From contig NC_025261.1 of assembly GCF_000740895.1 (NCBI RefSeq), forward strand, positions 1,364,001 to 1,428,000: DNA of 64,000 nucleotides, written 5' to 3'. This document shows positions 29,961-41,850 of the stretch, piece by piece; within the stretch, counting starts at the first letter, position 1; each line of letters begins with the position of its first letter. Origin of the DNA: Theileria orientalis strain Shintoku (lineage: Eukaryota; Apicomplexa; Aconoidasida; Piroplasmida; Theileriidae). A program made the position numbers and the translations under genes. The notes beneath the pieces are model-generated. The model saw only the letters and a program-made list of their open reading frames with translations, was not told the origin of the DNA and made no database searches.

Positions 29961-30899
29961 TTAGGTGCTGGCCCTCATGCTCTTCAGAAGCTTTACCTGA
30001 AGAAGGCGCTGATCGAAGTATTTGTGGTCCTTATTCATCAACATGCCCGTGTTGAGGTACTTGGAAAGTATATAAGTGTTGTGATGGAGGAACGAGTAGT
30101 TGGGGTCAGGGTTGAACTTCCTGTCGAACGCGAGGTCGTCCTCGTCGGAGTAGTACTCGTCGAAGTACTTGGGAATGGGCTTAGAGGTGGAAGCGTCAGA
30201 TAAATTGCCCCTCGTGTCCTTGGCGTTGCGCAGGGGCGAGTTTAAGCAGGAGCTATCGCTCTTCACGTCCAGGAGTGAGGCGTCGCTGCCCAAAAACTGA
30301 ACCATCATCTTCGAGTAGATCTTCCTCTGCCTGGCGTCGGTAGGCATCTTGGCGTTGACCGTGAACACGACTCGACCCTTCTCGCAGGGCGTCAGGAGAT
30401 CAGCTGCGGTCCTGACGGTCGGATTGAAGGTGAGCGAGGCCGAGTATACAAAGAACTCGTCACGATTTAGAACCTTAATTTTGTTAACGGTGCTGGCCTT
30501 CCTAGATAAGGAGTTGAAATTTATTGCGTCAAACGGCAGGATAGAGCCTGCGGTGAGAGAAAAGTCCGATTCCAGGCTAGCCTGAGGCGACAGGCCCTGC
30601 ACCATGCGACAGTGCGGCTGGACGTAGCGTTTATCTTTGAGCGATCCGCACCTGCTGAGGCCCATGATGTCGCTGAAACGCTGGGAGATGCTGCGGTTGC
30701 CCTCGAGAGCGTTCGCACGCTCAGCAATGGTCCAAACGCGGCTAATATGGTTGTTGAAATTAAGGATCCTGGTCATCAGGCGCTCCTTGGCGATTACTAG
30801 GTCAATGTTTGCAACATCCTCGCCCAGAAGGTGCTCGGATGCCTTCATCAAGCCGATAGTGACAATGTACTGATCACAGTCCGATTTGTTTTGAAACAT
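29961..30899 (-). CDS. Protein of unknown function (312 aa)
   Basis: Single-exon protein without signal peptide or transmembrane segment. The N-terminal 90 residues are helical; the middle is Ser-rich with several basic patches (SLSRKAST, DARQRKIYSK). A CEKGRVVFTVNAKMPTD strand-like region precedes an acidic YFDEYYSDEDDLAFD segment at about 248-262. The C-terminus ends in a basic amphipathic helix (RLLQVKLLKSMRAST). No family recognised. It converges with the STIMATE-like gene across a 214-bp spacer that contains TATACACATG-type inverted repeats. Confidence 0.65.
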   Translation of the reverse strand: MFQNKSDCDQYIVTIGLMKASEHLLGEDVANIDLVIAKERLMTRILNFNNHISRVWTIAERANALEGNRSISQRFSDIMGLSRCGSLKDKRYVQPHCRMVQGLSPQASLESDFSLTAGSILPFDAINFNSLSRKASTVNKIKVLNRDEFFVYSASLTFNPTVRTAADLLTPCEKGRVVFTVNAKMPTDARQRKIYSKMMVQFLGSDASLLDVKSDSSCLNSPLRNAKDTRGNLSDASTSKPIPKYFDEYYSDEDDLAFDRKFNPDPNYSFLHHNTYILSKYLNTGMLMNKDHKYFDQRLLQVKLLKSMRAST

Positions 30900-31127
30900 G
30901 GTTATTGATTGAATAATTGCTGAAACAAGTATGTATATTTGTGGAATCTGAGAATCCGGCGACTTTAGTTGGTATTTTAGAACGAAAAAGCTTTATGAAA
31001 CAAAATATAGAGTGCTTATGAGTAATAAAAGATTAAAACAAATATAATATGATACACCTTGAACTGAAAATTTATAACTATTACAAAAATCAGATAATTA
31101 AATATAAATAGGGCCACCTCAAAATAG

Positions 31128-31202
31128 ATCGTTGCCGGGTGATGGTGTAAGGCATATGGGGAAGAGGGCTCTGCGAAAGCGCTTCAAACTGCGCTCCCCG
31201 AT
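31128..31202. ncRNA. Candidate structured non-coding RNA (about 75 nt)
   Basis: A GC-rich island in AT-rich spacer between calmodulin and the 312-aa gene. Complementary pieces are nested: ATC/GAT at the ends, TGCC (31133-31136) with GGCA (31151-31154), GGGG (31158-31161) with CCCC (31196-31199), and AGCGC (31178-31182) with GCGCT (31191-31195); a GC-GAAA-GC tetraloop is an alternative. It has tRNA-like size, but no anticodon arm or canonical T-loop can be built on either strand. Identity and strand are unknown. Confidence 0.4.
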
Positions 31203-31254
31203 AATTATAGTGTACACCTGATCTAGAATATTAATTGTAAGGTTAATTGTGGGT

Positions 31255-33110
<1,856 letters not shown>

Positions 33111-36100
33111 ATGAAGATTGTGGAGTTTAGAATTCCCATACCACTCAAATTATCGGTACGTTTAATTCCTCATAAATCCGTGTAGGATTATCAAAGATGC
33201 TCAATTCACCTTCTGATAGAGGCAAGCTTGAGGGAAATGGAAGGAGGGAGCGGCCTGGAAATATTCAGGAATGAAAAGTTTAAATCGAACGATAAAATCG
33301 GTTATTATACCGAAAAAAGATACCATTTAGCCAAGTAAAAAGGATTATATAAGCTAAAACATAAATTAATGGATATAAATAAATTAAAATTATAAAAAAT
33401 AGGAAATTGACTAATAATTACTTTTTAGGAACTTGCCGAATTGGCTCCAGTCTATTTTAGGAACTAAGCTTACAATATTAACAGAGAAATCGTAAGTTGA
33501 TAGTAGTGAATAATATGAAATTGCATAGCAGATAGTGCGTAATCACACCCTAACTACAATACAGGTGGAATTTATACCCTAAACTGTTCACGAAGTATAA
33601 TAATGAAGTTTTCCCGACGGCAGAGTTCTCACTTCAGACGGACCACATAGAGTCGTTGGCAGTGTCAGATAACCTGCTGAACCTGAACCAACATGATTTA
33701 AACAAGAGGCAAATCATGTTCGTGGACCTGACGAAGTTTAGTAAACTTAAGGTAAATGAGCGCCTAGTAACAGATGTTTAGAACTATGACCCGAAGTATG
33801 ATATAACAAAGGTGAAGATGGGAGACTTCCTGCCGATAAAACAAGAGTGGTTCAAAGAAGCGACTTCAGAAGGAATTATATCGTATAAGCTGCTGCGGCT
33901 AAACATTCCGTACTTTGGAATGCTGTCCTCTAAAATCGAAAACTACATAGTGAACTTCCTCTACGAAAGCATAATCTATTACACGTGCATGGGCCTCTGC
34001 AGCTACGAAAGTTGGAAGGACCTGACGATAGAGCACCTGAGAGCGACGGAAGTGGAGTGCTACGATAAGCTGAATGAAGCATTTAACAACAACTACTCGA
34101 AAACGGTAGATAAGAGCCTGAAGCTTAAGCCAGTGAGTATAATCAAGGGGACGGAGATAATGATTCCCAAGGAGCTATCGTCGATACAAACAGTGGACTC
34201 AATGGTAATGCCGGAAAAAGACTCATTCGAACAGAAGGTAGACGAAAGTGATAAGTTGAAGCAGGAAGCGGCTGCTGCACACGACCAAGGATCGGATGTA
34301 GCCAAGGGCTCAGTCGTCAGAGAGCCTGTTGTTTCAAGTCAGGTTGTCACGAGTCACCCTGTGTATCCCCAGCACCTTGACAGCCAGACCGCTACTGCTG
34401 CCCACCAAGTTGTCTACAGCCAAGCTGATAAACAACCTGGCGGCCAGCAGTATGCACAGTTGGCAGTCAACGAGTTGATATACAGACAGTCAGTGGCGAA
34501 TGAAAGTGAGTCGGCGCTGACGGACAGAGGAAACGAATCGGCGCGAAGTTACATGACGAACGAGACGTTCAGAATAATGCCCTCGGAGAGTATACTGCCG
34601 GATCTGGCGTACATGGACGACGTAGTGGTGAACGTGCCGAGGAAGGACGCAAGCATCAACGAGTTGGAGCTGTCAGGGCCAGTGCCAGTGTTAAGTGAGT
34701 TTGACGACTCCGAGTTCAAGGACGCGGTGGAAAACCTGGAGGACCTGCCGGACTCAGACGAGGAGAACACGCTAATGAACCAGGTGCCCCAAGCGCTCAA
34801 GTTTGTGGCGACACCAACGGCGATGCCAGAGCACCCGCTGCGACCGCCAGAAAGTGAACTACTGAGGAAACAAAGCGTAGATCAAGGAGCACAATTGTAT
34901 TCATCACACCTGCTAGGTCAAGCTCAGTTACCAGTATCACAGATGTCAAAGGCAGTGTTGCCAGTGGGATATAACGATACGCAGGCCGGTACAGCCCCAA
35001 GTCAAGCTGGTTTAGCCCATATGATAGCCAGCCCCCTTAGTCCAAATCAATTGAGTCAGATGAGCCAACTTAGCCAGATGAATCAACTAAGTCAATTGAA
35101 TCAGATGAACCAGATGAATCAATTGAATATCACCAATTTAAATTTGCGTGAAAAAGTTCCTGTGCAGCTTAGTACTACAGCTGCTGTTAATGCAACTGCA
35201 ACTGCTAATACTACTGCTAATGCTACTCCAGTTAATGTGAGTGCAACAGCCAATGCACTTGATGCGAACACTAACACTAATGCAGCAACCTTTATTACTA
35301 CACCTACACCTACTGGTACTGCTACAGCTACACCACCTGCAACAGCACCTGCAACAGCACCTGCAACAGCACCTGCAACAGCTTATGCTACAGCCACTTC
35401 TATAACAGCTACTAAAGCCACAATGGCATCAACAACACCTACTGTGCCCGCACCCATTGGTACTGCTACAGCAGCAACTGCCACTACTAGTGCCCCTGGA
35501 GATACCAGTGCCACTGCTAGTGACAAGCCCACTGCTCCTGCAGATTCACCAATCGGTGCCAGCATTCAAGCAGGACATGAACCCACGTATGTGTCGTCAT
35601 CGTCGTCATCGTCATCGTCTTTGTCGTCTGCATCACCATCCTCTAAAGAGCCGCAGAAAAAGAAAAAGGATAAGAAGGGTCGAAAGGGTACTGCCGTTGA
35701 AGAGGGCGATAAGAAGTCAAAGGGAGTGAGTGAAAAAGGGGAAAAGAAGGACAATTTGTCCTACGACATCCCTATCACGTTCACAGGGTACCTGTATAAA
35801 CTGGGCAAGGGCTTCCTGAGCTGGAGCTGGAACCTGAGATACATAATAGTCTGCGGGTTCAACCTCTACTACTTCGACAAGAAGAACGACGTGAAGCCGA
35901 AGGACACAATCAACCTCAAAAACTCAAGAATCAGCTGGGCGGGACCGCACATGAGCAGGCCCTTCGTGTTCAGCATCACCACGGAGACCAAGGAGGTCTA
36001 CTTCTGGTCGGCCGACGAGGAGGAGAGCGTGAAGAGGTGGATACTGCTGCTGCAGGTGCTGTGCGAGGAGTCGCCGCCGAACATCGTGAAGCAGCTGGCC

Positions 36101-36160
36101 TACGAGCTGACGTACCACCAGAACAACTCGGACACGAGGACGATCATCAGTAAATTTTAA
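33111..36160 (+). CDS. Phosphatidylinositol transfer protein fused to a C-terminal PH domain, five exons (940 aa)
   Basis: Exons 33111-33155, 33186-33334, 33429-33491, 33565-33751 and 33782-36160, all in frame. Residues 1 to about 270 form a class I-type PITP domain: MKIVEFRIPIPLKL, DYQRCSIHLLIEAS followed by EMEGGSGLEIFRNE, YYTEKRYHL, then NLYPK, and the closing YESWKDLTIEHLRATEVE. These proteins move PI (and PC or PA) between membranes. The linker (about 270-800) is low complexity, with LSQMNQ-type repeats, a long Thr/Ala/Pro tract including four TAPA units, a Ser run and a KKKKDKKGRK stretch. Residues about 810-910 are a PH domain (FTGYLYKLGKGFLSWSWNLR, ending in VKRWILLLQ) with the invariant Trp. 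PITP-PH fusions are known in apicomplexans. Confidence 0.88.
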
Positions 36161-36475
36161 GTGTACAATATCCTACCAAATAAACTACACAAGTAGCTAG
36201 AATTGACAGCAGTAGGTATACAGTTAGAGCCAGTAGCACTATGGTAAGTGCTATGGAGGCATAAGGCGCTACAGTAGCAGAGTTTGTGTGTATGTGCAGT
36301 TGGTACACACTGGAGTCATAGCCCAAAAATGGGACTTTAGCACTTCAAAATACACAAATACATGATGCTTATGAGTATATATTGTTCTTTATAACCGTAT
36401 TGATAAGCGTATAGACTATATTATAAAATATACCGAGGTAATAATGTACACATTGAGATTCTGATGAAAAATTGC
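36161..36475. other. Convergent intergenic region
   Basis: About 315 bp between converging genes. Nothing recognised beyond presumed 3' UTRs. Confidence 0.6.
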
Positions 36476-36988
36476 TCACGGAATGACCCTGAGCTCGTAG
36501 TCCAGGTTCAAAACAGATACACAGTTGCCAGATTTCTGAACGGAAGGTGAAAGGAAGGGATAAAATACCTCGTCGAATCCGACCCAAGATCCGTCCTCGA
36601 ACAAGACATCGTCTATGACGTTGCCGCTCTCGCAGAGAACGGAGTATCCGCCGTTGGGATTCCAGGACAGAATGTCGACGCCGCGGCAGTCGAAGGCGAC
36701 GACGCACGAAAAGTCGCCCTCGTGAGGGAAGAAGTCGCGCGTCACGTCCTTGACGCTCCTGATGGTTATGGTCCCCTTCCTCCTGGATTCCTTGAAGTTC
36801 AGGCACAGGTTCACGGAGTTCCTGTTGTTCCCAGTGTCCGCGAACTCCGCGGCGCTGAGCGAGACGTTTTTTCGCTCCTCTAAGCCGTCGGACTCCCGGA
36901 GGTTAAGGCTCCACACATGGTCGGGCAGAACCTTCACTCCTGCCACGTTCTCGAGATCAGCCTTGACGAACAAGCCTATGACGACCAT
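36476..36988 (-). CDS. CZIB/DUF866 (UPF0587) family protein lacking the CXXC zinc motifs (170 aa)
   Basis: Small beta-rich protein of the family of human CZIB (C1orf123), where two CXXC pairs bind zinc. The fold signature is present: GLFVKADLENVAGVKV near the start, KGTITIRSV in the middle, then FDCRGVDILSWNPNGG and DVLFEDGSWVGFDE, aligning with the family's FECRGLEP...F and DW..YD elements. At both places where the family has CXXC this protein has none: the first reads LNLRESDGLEER and the second CLNFKESRR. Length is normal (about 160). Zinc binding is probably lost. The start at 36988 gives the expected N-terminal strand. Confidence 0.75.
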   Translation of the reverse strand: MVVIGLFVKADLENVAGVKVLPDHVWSLNLRESDGLEERKNVSLSAAEFADTGNNRNSVNLCLNFKESRRKGTITIRSVKDVTRDFFPHEGDFSCVVAFDCRGVDILSWNPNGGYSVLCESGNVIDDVLFEDGSWVGFDEVFYPFLSPSVQKSGNCVSVLNLDYELRVIP

Positions 36989-37063
36989 CGCAAGTATCTA
37001 TTTGCGCATAAATATCGTAAAGTGACGTGAATGTAAATTAGCTCGGGCGTATGGTGCAGTGTG

Positions 37064-38948
37064 TTAAAAGTCGCACGGGTCCAGGCCCAAGTGTGCGATT
37101 TCCTTGAATGAGTCCACGAAAACTGCTGCATCCCAGACCTCTGTGGGCAGGAACGTGGAAATCAGGAACAGGTAGCTGCGCAGCGCCCAGCTACACCTGT
37201 GGAAGTAGATGGCCGCGATGTTCTTGGTCCGCTTCTCCCCGAAAACTTCGCACAGGTCCCTCAGCAGCTTCAGCAGCGTGGTGGAATTGATCATTGAGTG
37301 ATCTAAAGGGCCATATTAGTAAAACCTCGGGTATATCTTCCTATAACGGGTACTACAGGTAGGCAGTATGACACCTAACTGCCGTACCATACCACTAATC
37401 ACCTAGCTAAATATCTAATTGCTATCCACTCACCCAAATTCACCACTGCAATTACGAATTTGTGCTGTATAAACGGCTTTATCACTCCCAGAATGTAACA
37501 CAGCGAGTACGTGTACTCTGCCGTGTTAAAGCTTTTGGCGTTTATTGCGATGACTGGTCTCTTTTCCCTGTCGTTTCCGCACCTGACTACGAACTTGCTT
37601 CTTTCAAATTCCTTGTAAATCGGCAGCCTCGAGATCGAGTACGACAGCTTCAGGTAGTACGCGTAGTCCGAGTCCTCCTGGGTGCTTTTGGAGTCATTCG
37701 ACACTCTCAGACTTTCTCCCAGGTTAAGCAGCGGCTTCGAGCTGTGGCTTTCAAACCCTCCTGATATCCTTATCTTCCTCTCCTCCGACGATATTTCTCC
37801 GTTCACATCTCCAGACGTGGTCAAATCGGCGCTCAGCAACTAAATAGGCCGTTAATCAACCTGGCTACTACTATCAACACAAATACTGATACTGCTAATA
37901 CAACTAATGTAAACGCTAATCTTTACCTCGTCGTAGCTGTTCTTGGGGAAGTACCTCCTCAGCAGGTTGAACAGGTTCTTGCTGTTGTCCTTGCTTCCCA
38001 CCACCTGCATACAGTTAAGGCTTCTCGACGAGCTGACTGTGCTATCGTCGTACGAACTCGCGACGTGTGTTATAAGGTAGATCCTCCTTATCTTCGAGTT
38101 TATCTCCGGGAGCTCAAGCCAGCGTCTCAGCGTCCTCAGAAGTGTGTCTAGGAACTGCAGCATCGGATAGTAGACGTCATCGTCAATCGATACTGGGAAC
38201 GCTATCACTTCAATTCCCTTCTCTATTGCCGACTTTAGGCAATCCCTTATCGTCATGTTAAGTATGTTACTTGAGGCCTCGTGGTACTTGGACGAGAAGT
38301 GTGAGACCATGGCGAAGATGACGTTGTCGGTTCCGACATTGTACACGCGCGCCAAAAGTGACTCTCCTGACCTCAACCTCAGTATTCGGTCATAGTCGAT
38401 CTGCCCACCACTCTCTAAAAATTAATCAGTTAACCAGTGCCATTGTTAACACGCTTCTGTGTTTATATTTGCGTATTATCTAAATACACGTATGTGCACA
38501 CAAATTTATCTATTCAATACGTATTACGACTCTTTTTGCCAGTTTTGACTTATATTTGTTCGACTCTTCCAAAAACACAGCTATTGAATCCACTTCCAGA
38601 GAAAGAATGTCGCATGAACCGACGTATATTTTTTTATTAATCTCTTCATTCACTGTAAATTTGGGAACACTTGTCGCTATACCATTAAATCAACATCTTA
38701 TACATAATTTAACAAATTTTTAACTAAACGGATACGCATATTCTACTCGTTAACTTACACATTACTATCTCGTCATTCTTCAGCTCAATTGAGCTCCAAC
38801 ACGGTATAAACTCACTCGACGTCTTAGTTATTGTTACAATTGGGTATTCATTTTCGTAATCTGAGAAAGGATCTTCGATCAGTTGACTAAATTCGCCAGC
38901 CAACCAGCTGACGGCATCTATCAGATCAGAATCCATATAGTAGTCCAT
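37064..38948 (-). CDS. GDAP2-like protein: degenerate macro domain plus CRAL-TRIO/Sec14 domain, five exons (484 aa)
   Basis: Exons in coding order: 38948-38759, 38652-38521, 38414-37927, 37839-37434, 37302-37064. All are GT-AG and in frame. The N-terminal half reads as a macro domain: INKKIYVGSCDILSLEVDSI as first strands, then FAMVSHFSSKYH, a helix MTIRDCLKSAIEKGIEVIAF, and RRIYLITH. After a linker containing ERKIRISGGFES (the family has a similar RIS motif), the C-terminal half reads as Sec14: RPVIAINAKSFN, YILGVIKPFIQHKFVIAVVNLG, then NIAAIYFHRCSWALRSYLF. This is the domain order of GDAP2. The NxN-type and Gly-rich ADP-ribose-binding motifs are missing, so the macro domain is probably not a nucleotide binder. 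The lipid ligand of the Sec14 part is unknown. Confidence 0.72.
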
Positions 38949-39495
38949 AATTTTAAAAATTGTACATGAGCTTCATAGCAATCTATACAAAGGAGCGAAT
39001 CACATTAGAATATAAGATTAATATGATCGGATATGGCTCATGATCATACAATAATGTATATGCTACACACAAGAAACATGTTTTGAGGTGCAAACGCCAT
39101 AAAACACCCTGTCAACTTTACAAATAGTTTGTCGTTACTGTACACTTAAATTTAACTAAAAACGAGACCATAAAAATTGTCAATTATAATACACGATTAA
39201 AATTATTTTTCGAAAGGGAAACACCGATCCTTGTCTATATTGCAACCATTACAAATATTCGAATGTTTAAATGTTCAAATTACTGTACACAAAAAACCGG
39301 AACTCAAGTTCCTAGGAAGATCAATCCACACTCGAATATTTCAGAAATTCAAACGCCTACTATTACATAAACCCTAAGATACCAAAATACACAATTTAAT
39401 AATACATTAGTATACAATAAATTAAACTAGTTACCAGTTCCTCATAACAAACACTATTTTTTGCTGTGACTCAGAGTGTACAGATAAATTTATCT
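38949..39495. other. Intergenic region, divergent promoters
   Basis: About 550 bp of AT-rich DNA. Nothing recognised. Confidence 0.55.
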
Positions 39496-40546
39496 ATGTT
39501 CCCTTCTTTCCGCTTTATTAACTCTTCCACTAGTCTTTTATGTCACTTTTATCTAATACTTGCTCTATTCTGTAACTTTATATTTATTCCTTCAATAAAC
39601 ACACCCAGTGTTTTCTGCTACAGGTTCTTCCACTTAATTTCACACTTTACACCCTAGATTCCACAATGTCCCGCTCAATATCGCAAAACACAATGGTTTT
39701 ACACTGTTTGGCTCAAAGAAGAAAGGCTCCAGCTCCTTAGTTGACGATGAAGATACCGCTGTTTCCCACGACGTGCTAGACCGTTTACAGTCAGACTGCA
39801 AAACGAAGTTAAAATCGATAGAAGATGGCCTTAAGTTTGAGTTGTCGAAGATTAGTGTTCACAGAGCCGCGTAAGCTTAGTCGTTATCACAGCCTTTAGG
39901 CCAAGTTTAATAGACCATGAGAACATAGAGCGCGAGTCTGGCGACTCCCAACTCAGACACATTGCGTCAATTGTTACCAGGGGCAACTTTGAACTGATTG
40001 TGAACCCTTACAAAAAGGCCGACCTAACCGATATATTCACATCGCTTTCAACGTCCCTAGCAGGATATAAAGTCAAATTACTGGAAAGGTTTGTGCGAAC
40101 ACCTATGCTTCTTTCACGTCATTTTCTTTAGTTACGTTTCCGTAACCATCCCAGAACTTGGATCAGACATGAGGTAGCCTTATCCTATTTTAACATGGCT
40201 TTAGGAAGAAGTCACAAGAGAACGTAAAAAGGCTACTTAACAGTGGATTAGATCAAATAAGGTACGCTATGTGTACACACACTACTACTCCCACACGCTC
40301 AATGCAATTATCCGTTAAGACTTCTATATATAAACGACGATTAATACCACATTTTAGATTGACTAGACAAAACAGTATGAAAACCCTTAAGAACTTAGAG
40401 TCTGGGCTAAGTCAGGATATGCTATTTAGTCAAAAGGTACCTCATTAAGCACCTCAACTCAAGTTTAGAAACAAATCGAGGGTCAAATTAAATCGTCAAC
40501 CAGTAACGTGGAAAAGATGTGCAATGATAAACTGTCATCTTTGTAA
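39496..40546 (+). CDS. Ribosome recycling factor with apicoplast-type bipartite leader, seven exons (261 aa)
   Basis: Exons 39496-39623, 39658-39870, 39900-40088, 40132-40173, 40205-40261, 40358-40436 and 40469-40546; six GT-AG introns of 29-96 nt, all keeping frame. The mature part is bacterial-type RRF, which with EF-G splits post-termination ribosomes: KISVHRAAPSLID (the family's RTGRASPSLLD), QLRHIASI, NFELIVNPYKKADLTDI, VSVTIPELGSDMR and the long helix to SSL. The N-terminus starts with a Phe/Ser stretch and a hydrophobic core (LLCHFYLILALFCNFIFI), then a basic, Asn/Lys/Ser-rich segment (about 43-65). This is the signal-plus-transit layout of apicoplast import. A start at 39666 would put the frame out. 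The conserved Arg of the RTGRA motif appears as His-Arg-Ala. Confidence 0.85.
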
Positions 40547-40747
40547 TACAATATAGCATGAATCAACTACACGTTATTAACATTATTGACTATGAAATGT
40601 ATTTATTTACTTTTTTACCACAATGTTATTAATATTTTATTATTCTATTAGTATAAAGCTAATAAGTTGTCACTGAAACAATTGTAACAATATGTTAATA
40701 ACAATGTTATTAATATAATGCTAATCGTAAATCGAATACACTTTTAT

Positions 40748-41659
40748 TCATTCCGTTAAGAAATTACTTTCAAGAACCGCCGATAAGTTCAACGACTTGT
40801 TCTTAGTTAAGATGTTGACACTTATGAGCTTCATGGTCACCAGAGAGTTCTCAGTAACAGTCTTCTCCTCAAAATAGAGTTTATAGGATGAGCCGTCATG
40901 TTTAATCTTGGGGAGATCCTCATGCTTAACGGCAACGTTGAAGATCCCGTAGACCAGGACTGAAATGCTCTGAGGCCGAATTCTACTAATTTTACCTGGA
41001 GGATGAAATAAATATGGAGGACGAAAAAAGAGAAACCTACCTATAATAACGTCCAGTTTGGGAACGAATGCCAATACCCTAAGTGAAACGGGCAGGGAAA
41101 CTATGGACTGAAAGTCTCCGGAGGTCAGAAATCCAAGGGAGTCTAGGGGTTTAACGCTGCCACAGCTGATCCAGACGCCGCCGAAATCCTCATTGTAACT
41201 GCAATTTATAAGCATAGAAGCAACGTACTGCATCAGAAAGTTCGAAAGATACGAGTAAACCCCGTGCTTAACATTACCCAAAAAGGAAGGATGGAGTTGA
41301 ACGACGCCTCTAAAACACAGGTGAACATGGGTAAACATTGGACTTACGTGGCCTTAATGAAGAACAGCGAGGGCAATTCTTCAAAGTAGTCGTTAAAAGA
41401 GGACTTTTCTGAGATTTCCCTGAGAGAACTCACAAATGTGTCCAGTTGCGATAAAATTCTTGTTTTGTGCGATGACGAATAGAGCGTTTGTGATATCTCT
41501 AAAAGAAAATTTGGAGTGAAAATGAGTAAAGTGAGCATTTTACACTAGATGCGGCTAAAAATAAGTAATCTCACCGTGGTTACACTTCTCAACGGCCTTC
41601 AGGGCCTTGTGTAAGGACGCAGACTTAGATTCCACGATTGTCCAGGAAAATTGCGCCAT
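40748..41659 (-). CDS. RNA polymerase I subunit RPA43-like, four exons (250 aa)
   Basis: Exons in coding order: 41659-41575, 41498-41348, 41309-41041, 40995-40748; all joins in frame. The central part reads as the Rpb7-like N-terminal domain of A43 (VVQLHPSFLGNVKHGVYSYL, then GGVWISCGSVKPLDSLG). It is followed by an S1/OB domain with LDVIIGKISRIRPQSISVLVY then GIFNVAV, matching the LLG.V..V...H.G.LV.G.FN.SI motif of RPA43. In yeast this subunit with its partner forms the Pol I stalk that contacts Rrn3. The N-terminal 75 residues are helical and not recognised. The third intron (45 nt) is a multiple of three and stop-free, so an unspliced read-through form is possible, but the homologue pattern favours splicing. 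Confidence 0.75.
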
Positions 41660-41850
41660 ACATCTCAATCATTCTGTTAAAAAGGAAGAATGGAAAAACA
41701 ATATTAAAAATACATGGAGGTTTAAACAAAAAATCACACTGAACTGAATGATGTATGAGGCAGAAAAATTTAAGGAATTTAATCAGGAATTATTTTATTT
41801 GTATATTAGATTTAATTTATTTTAAATTGTGTATATTATTTAATGTAAAT

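Noticed and set aside
31128..31202. tRNA gene
   Set aside because: One strand gives a GCGC-loop-GCGC D-arm-like element and matching ends, but no 7-nt anticodon loop on a 5-bp stem and no GTTCRA T-loop can be placed. It is therefore reported only as a structured-RNA candidate.
31120..31254. SRP RNA Alu-like 5' domain (GCCGGG...GGTGT)
   Set aside because: Only about 120 nt is available before the calmodulin stop codon, far too short for SRP RNA, and the UGUNR loop context is wrong.
39666..39695. Start of the RRF gene at ATG 39666 with a 26-nt mini-intron
   Set aside because: It needs a poor donor (GTTTTA) and gives no targeting signal. The upstream exon with a 34-nt GT-AG intron joins in frame and supplies a proper leader.
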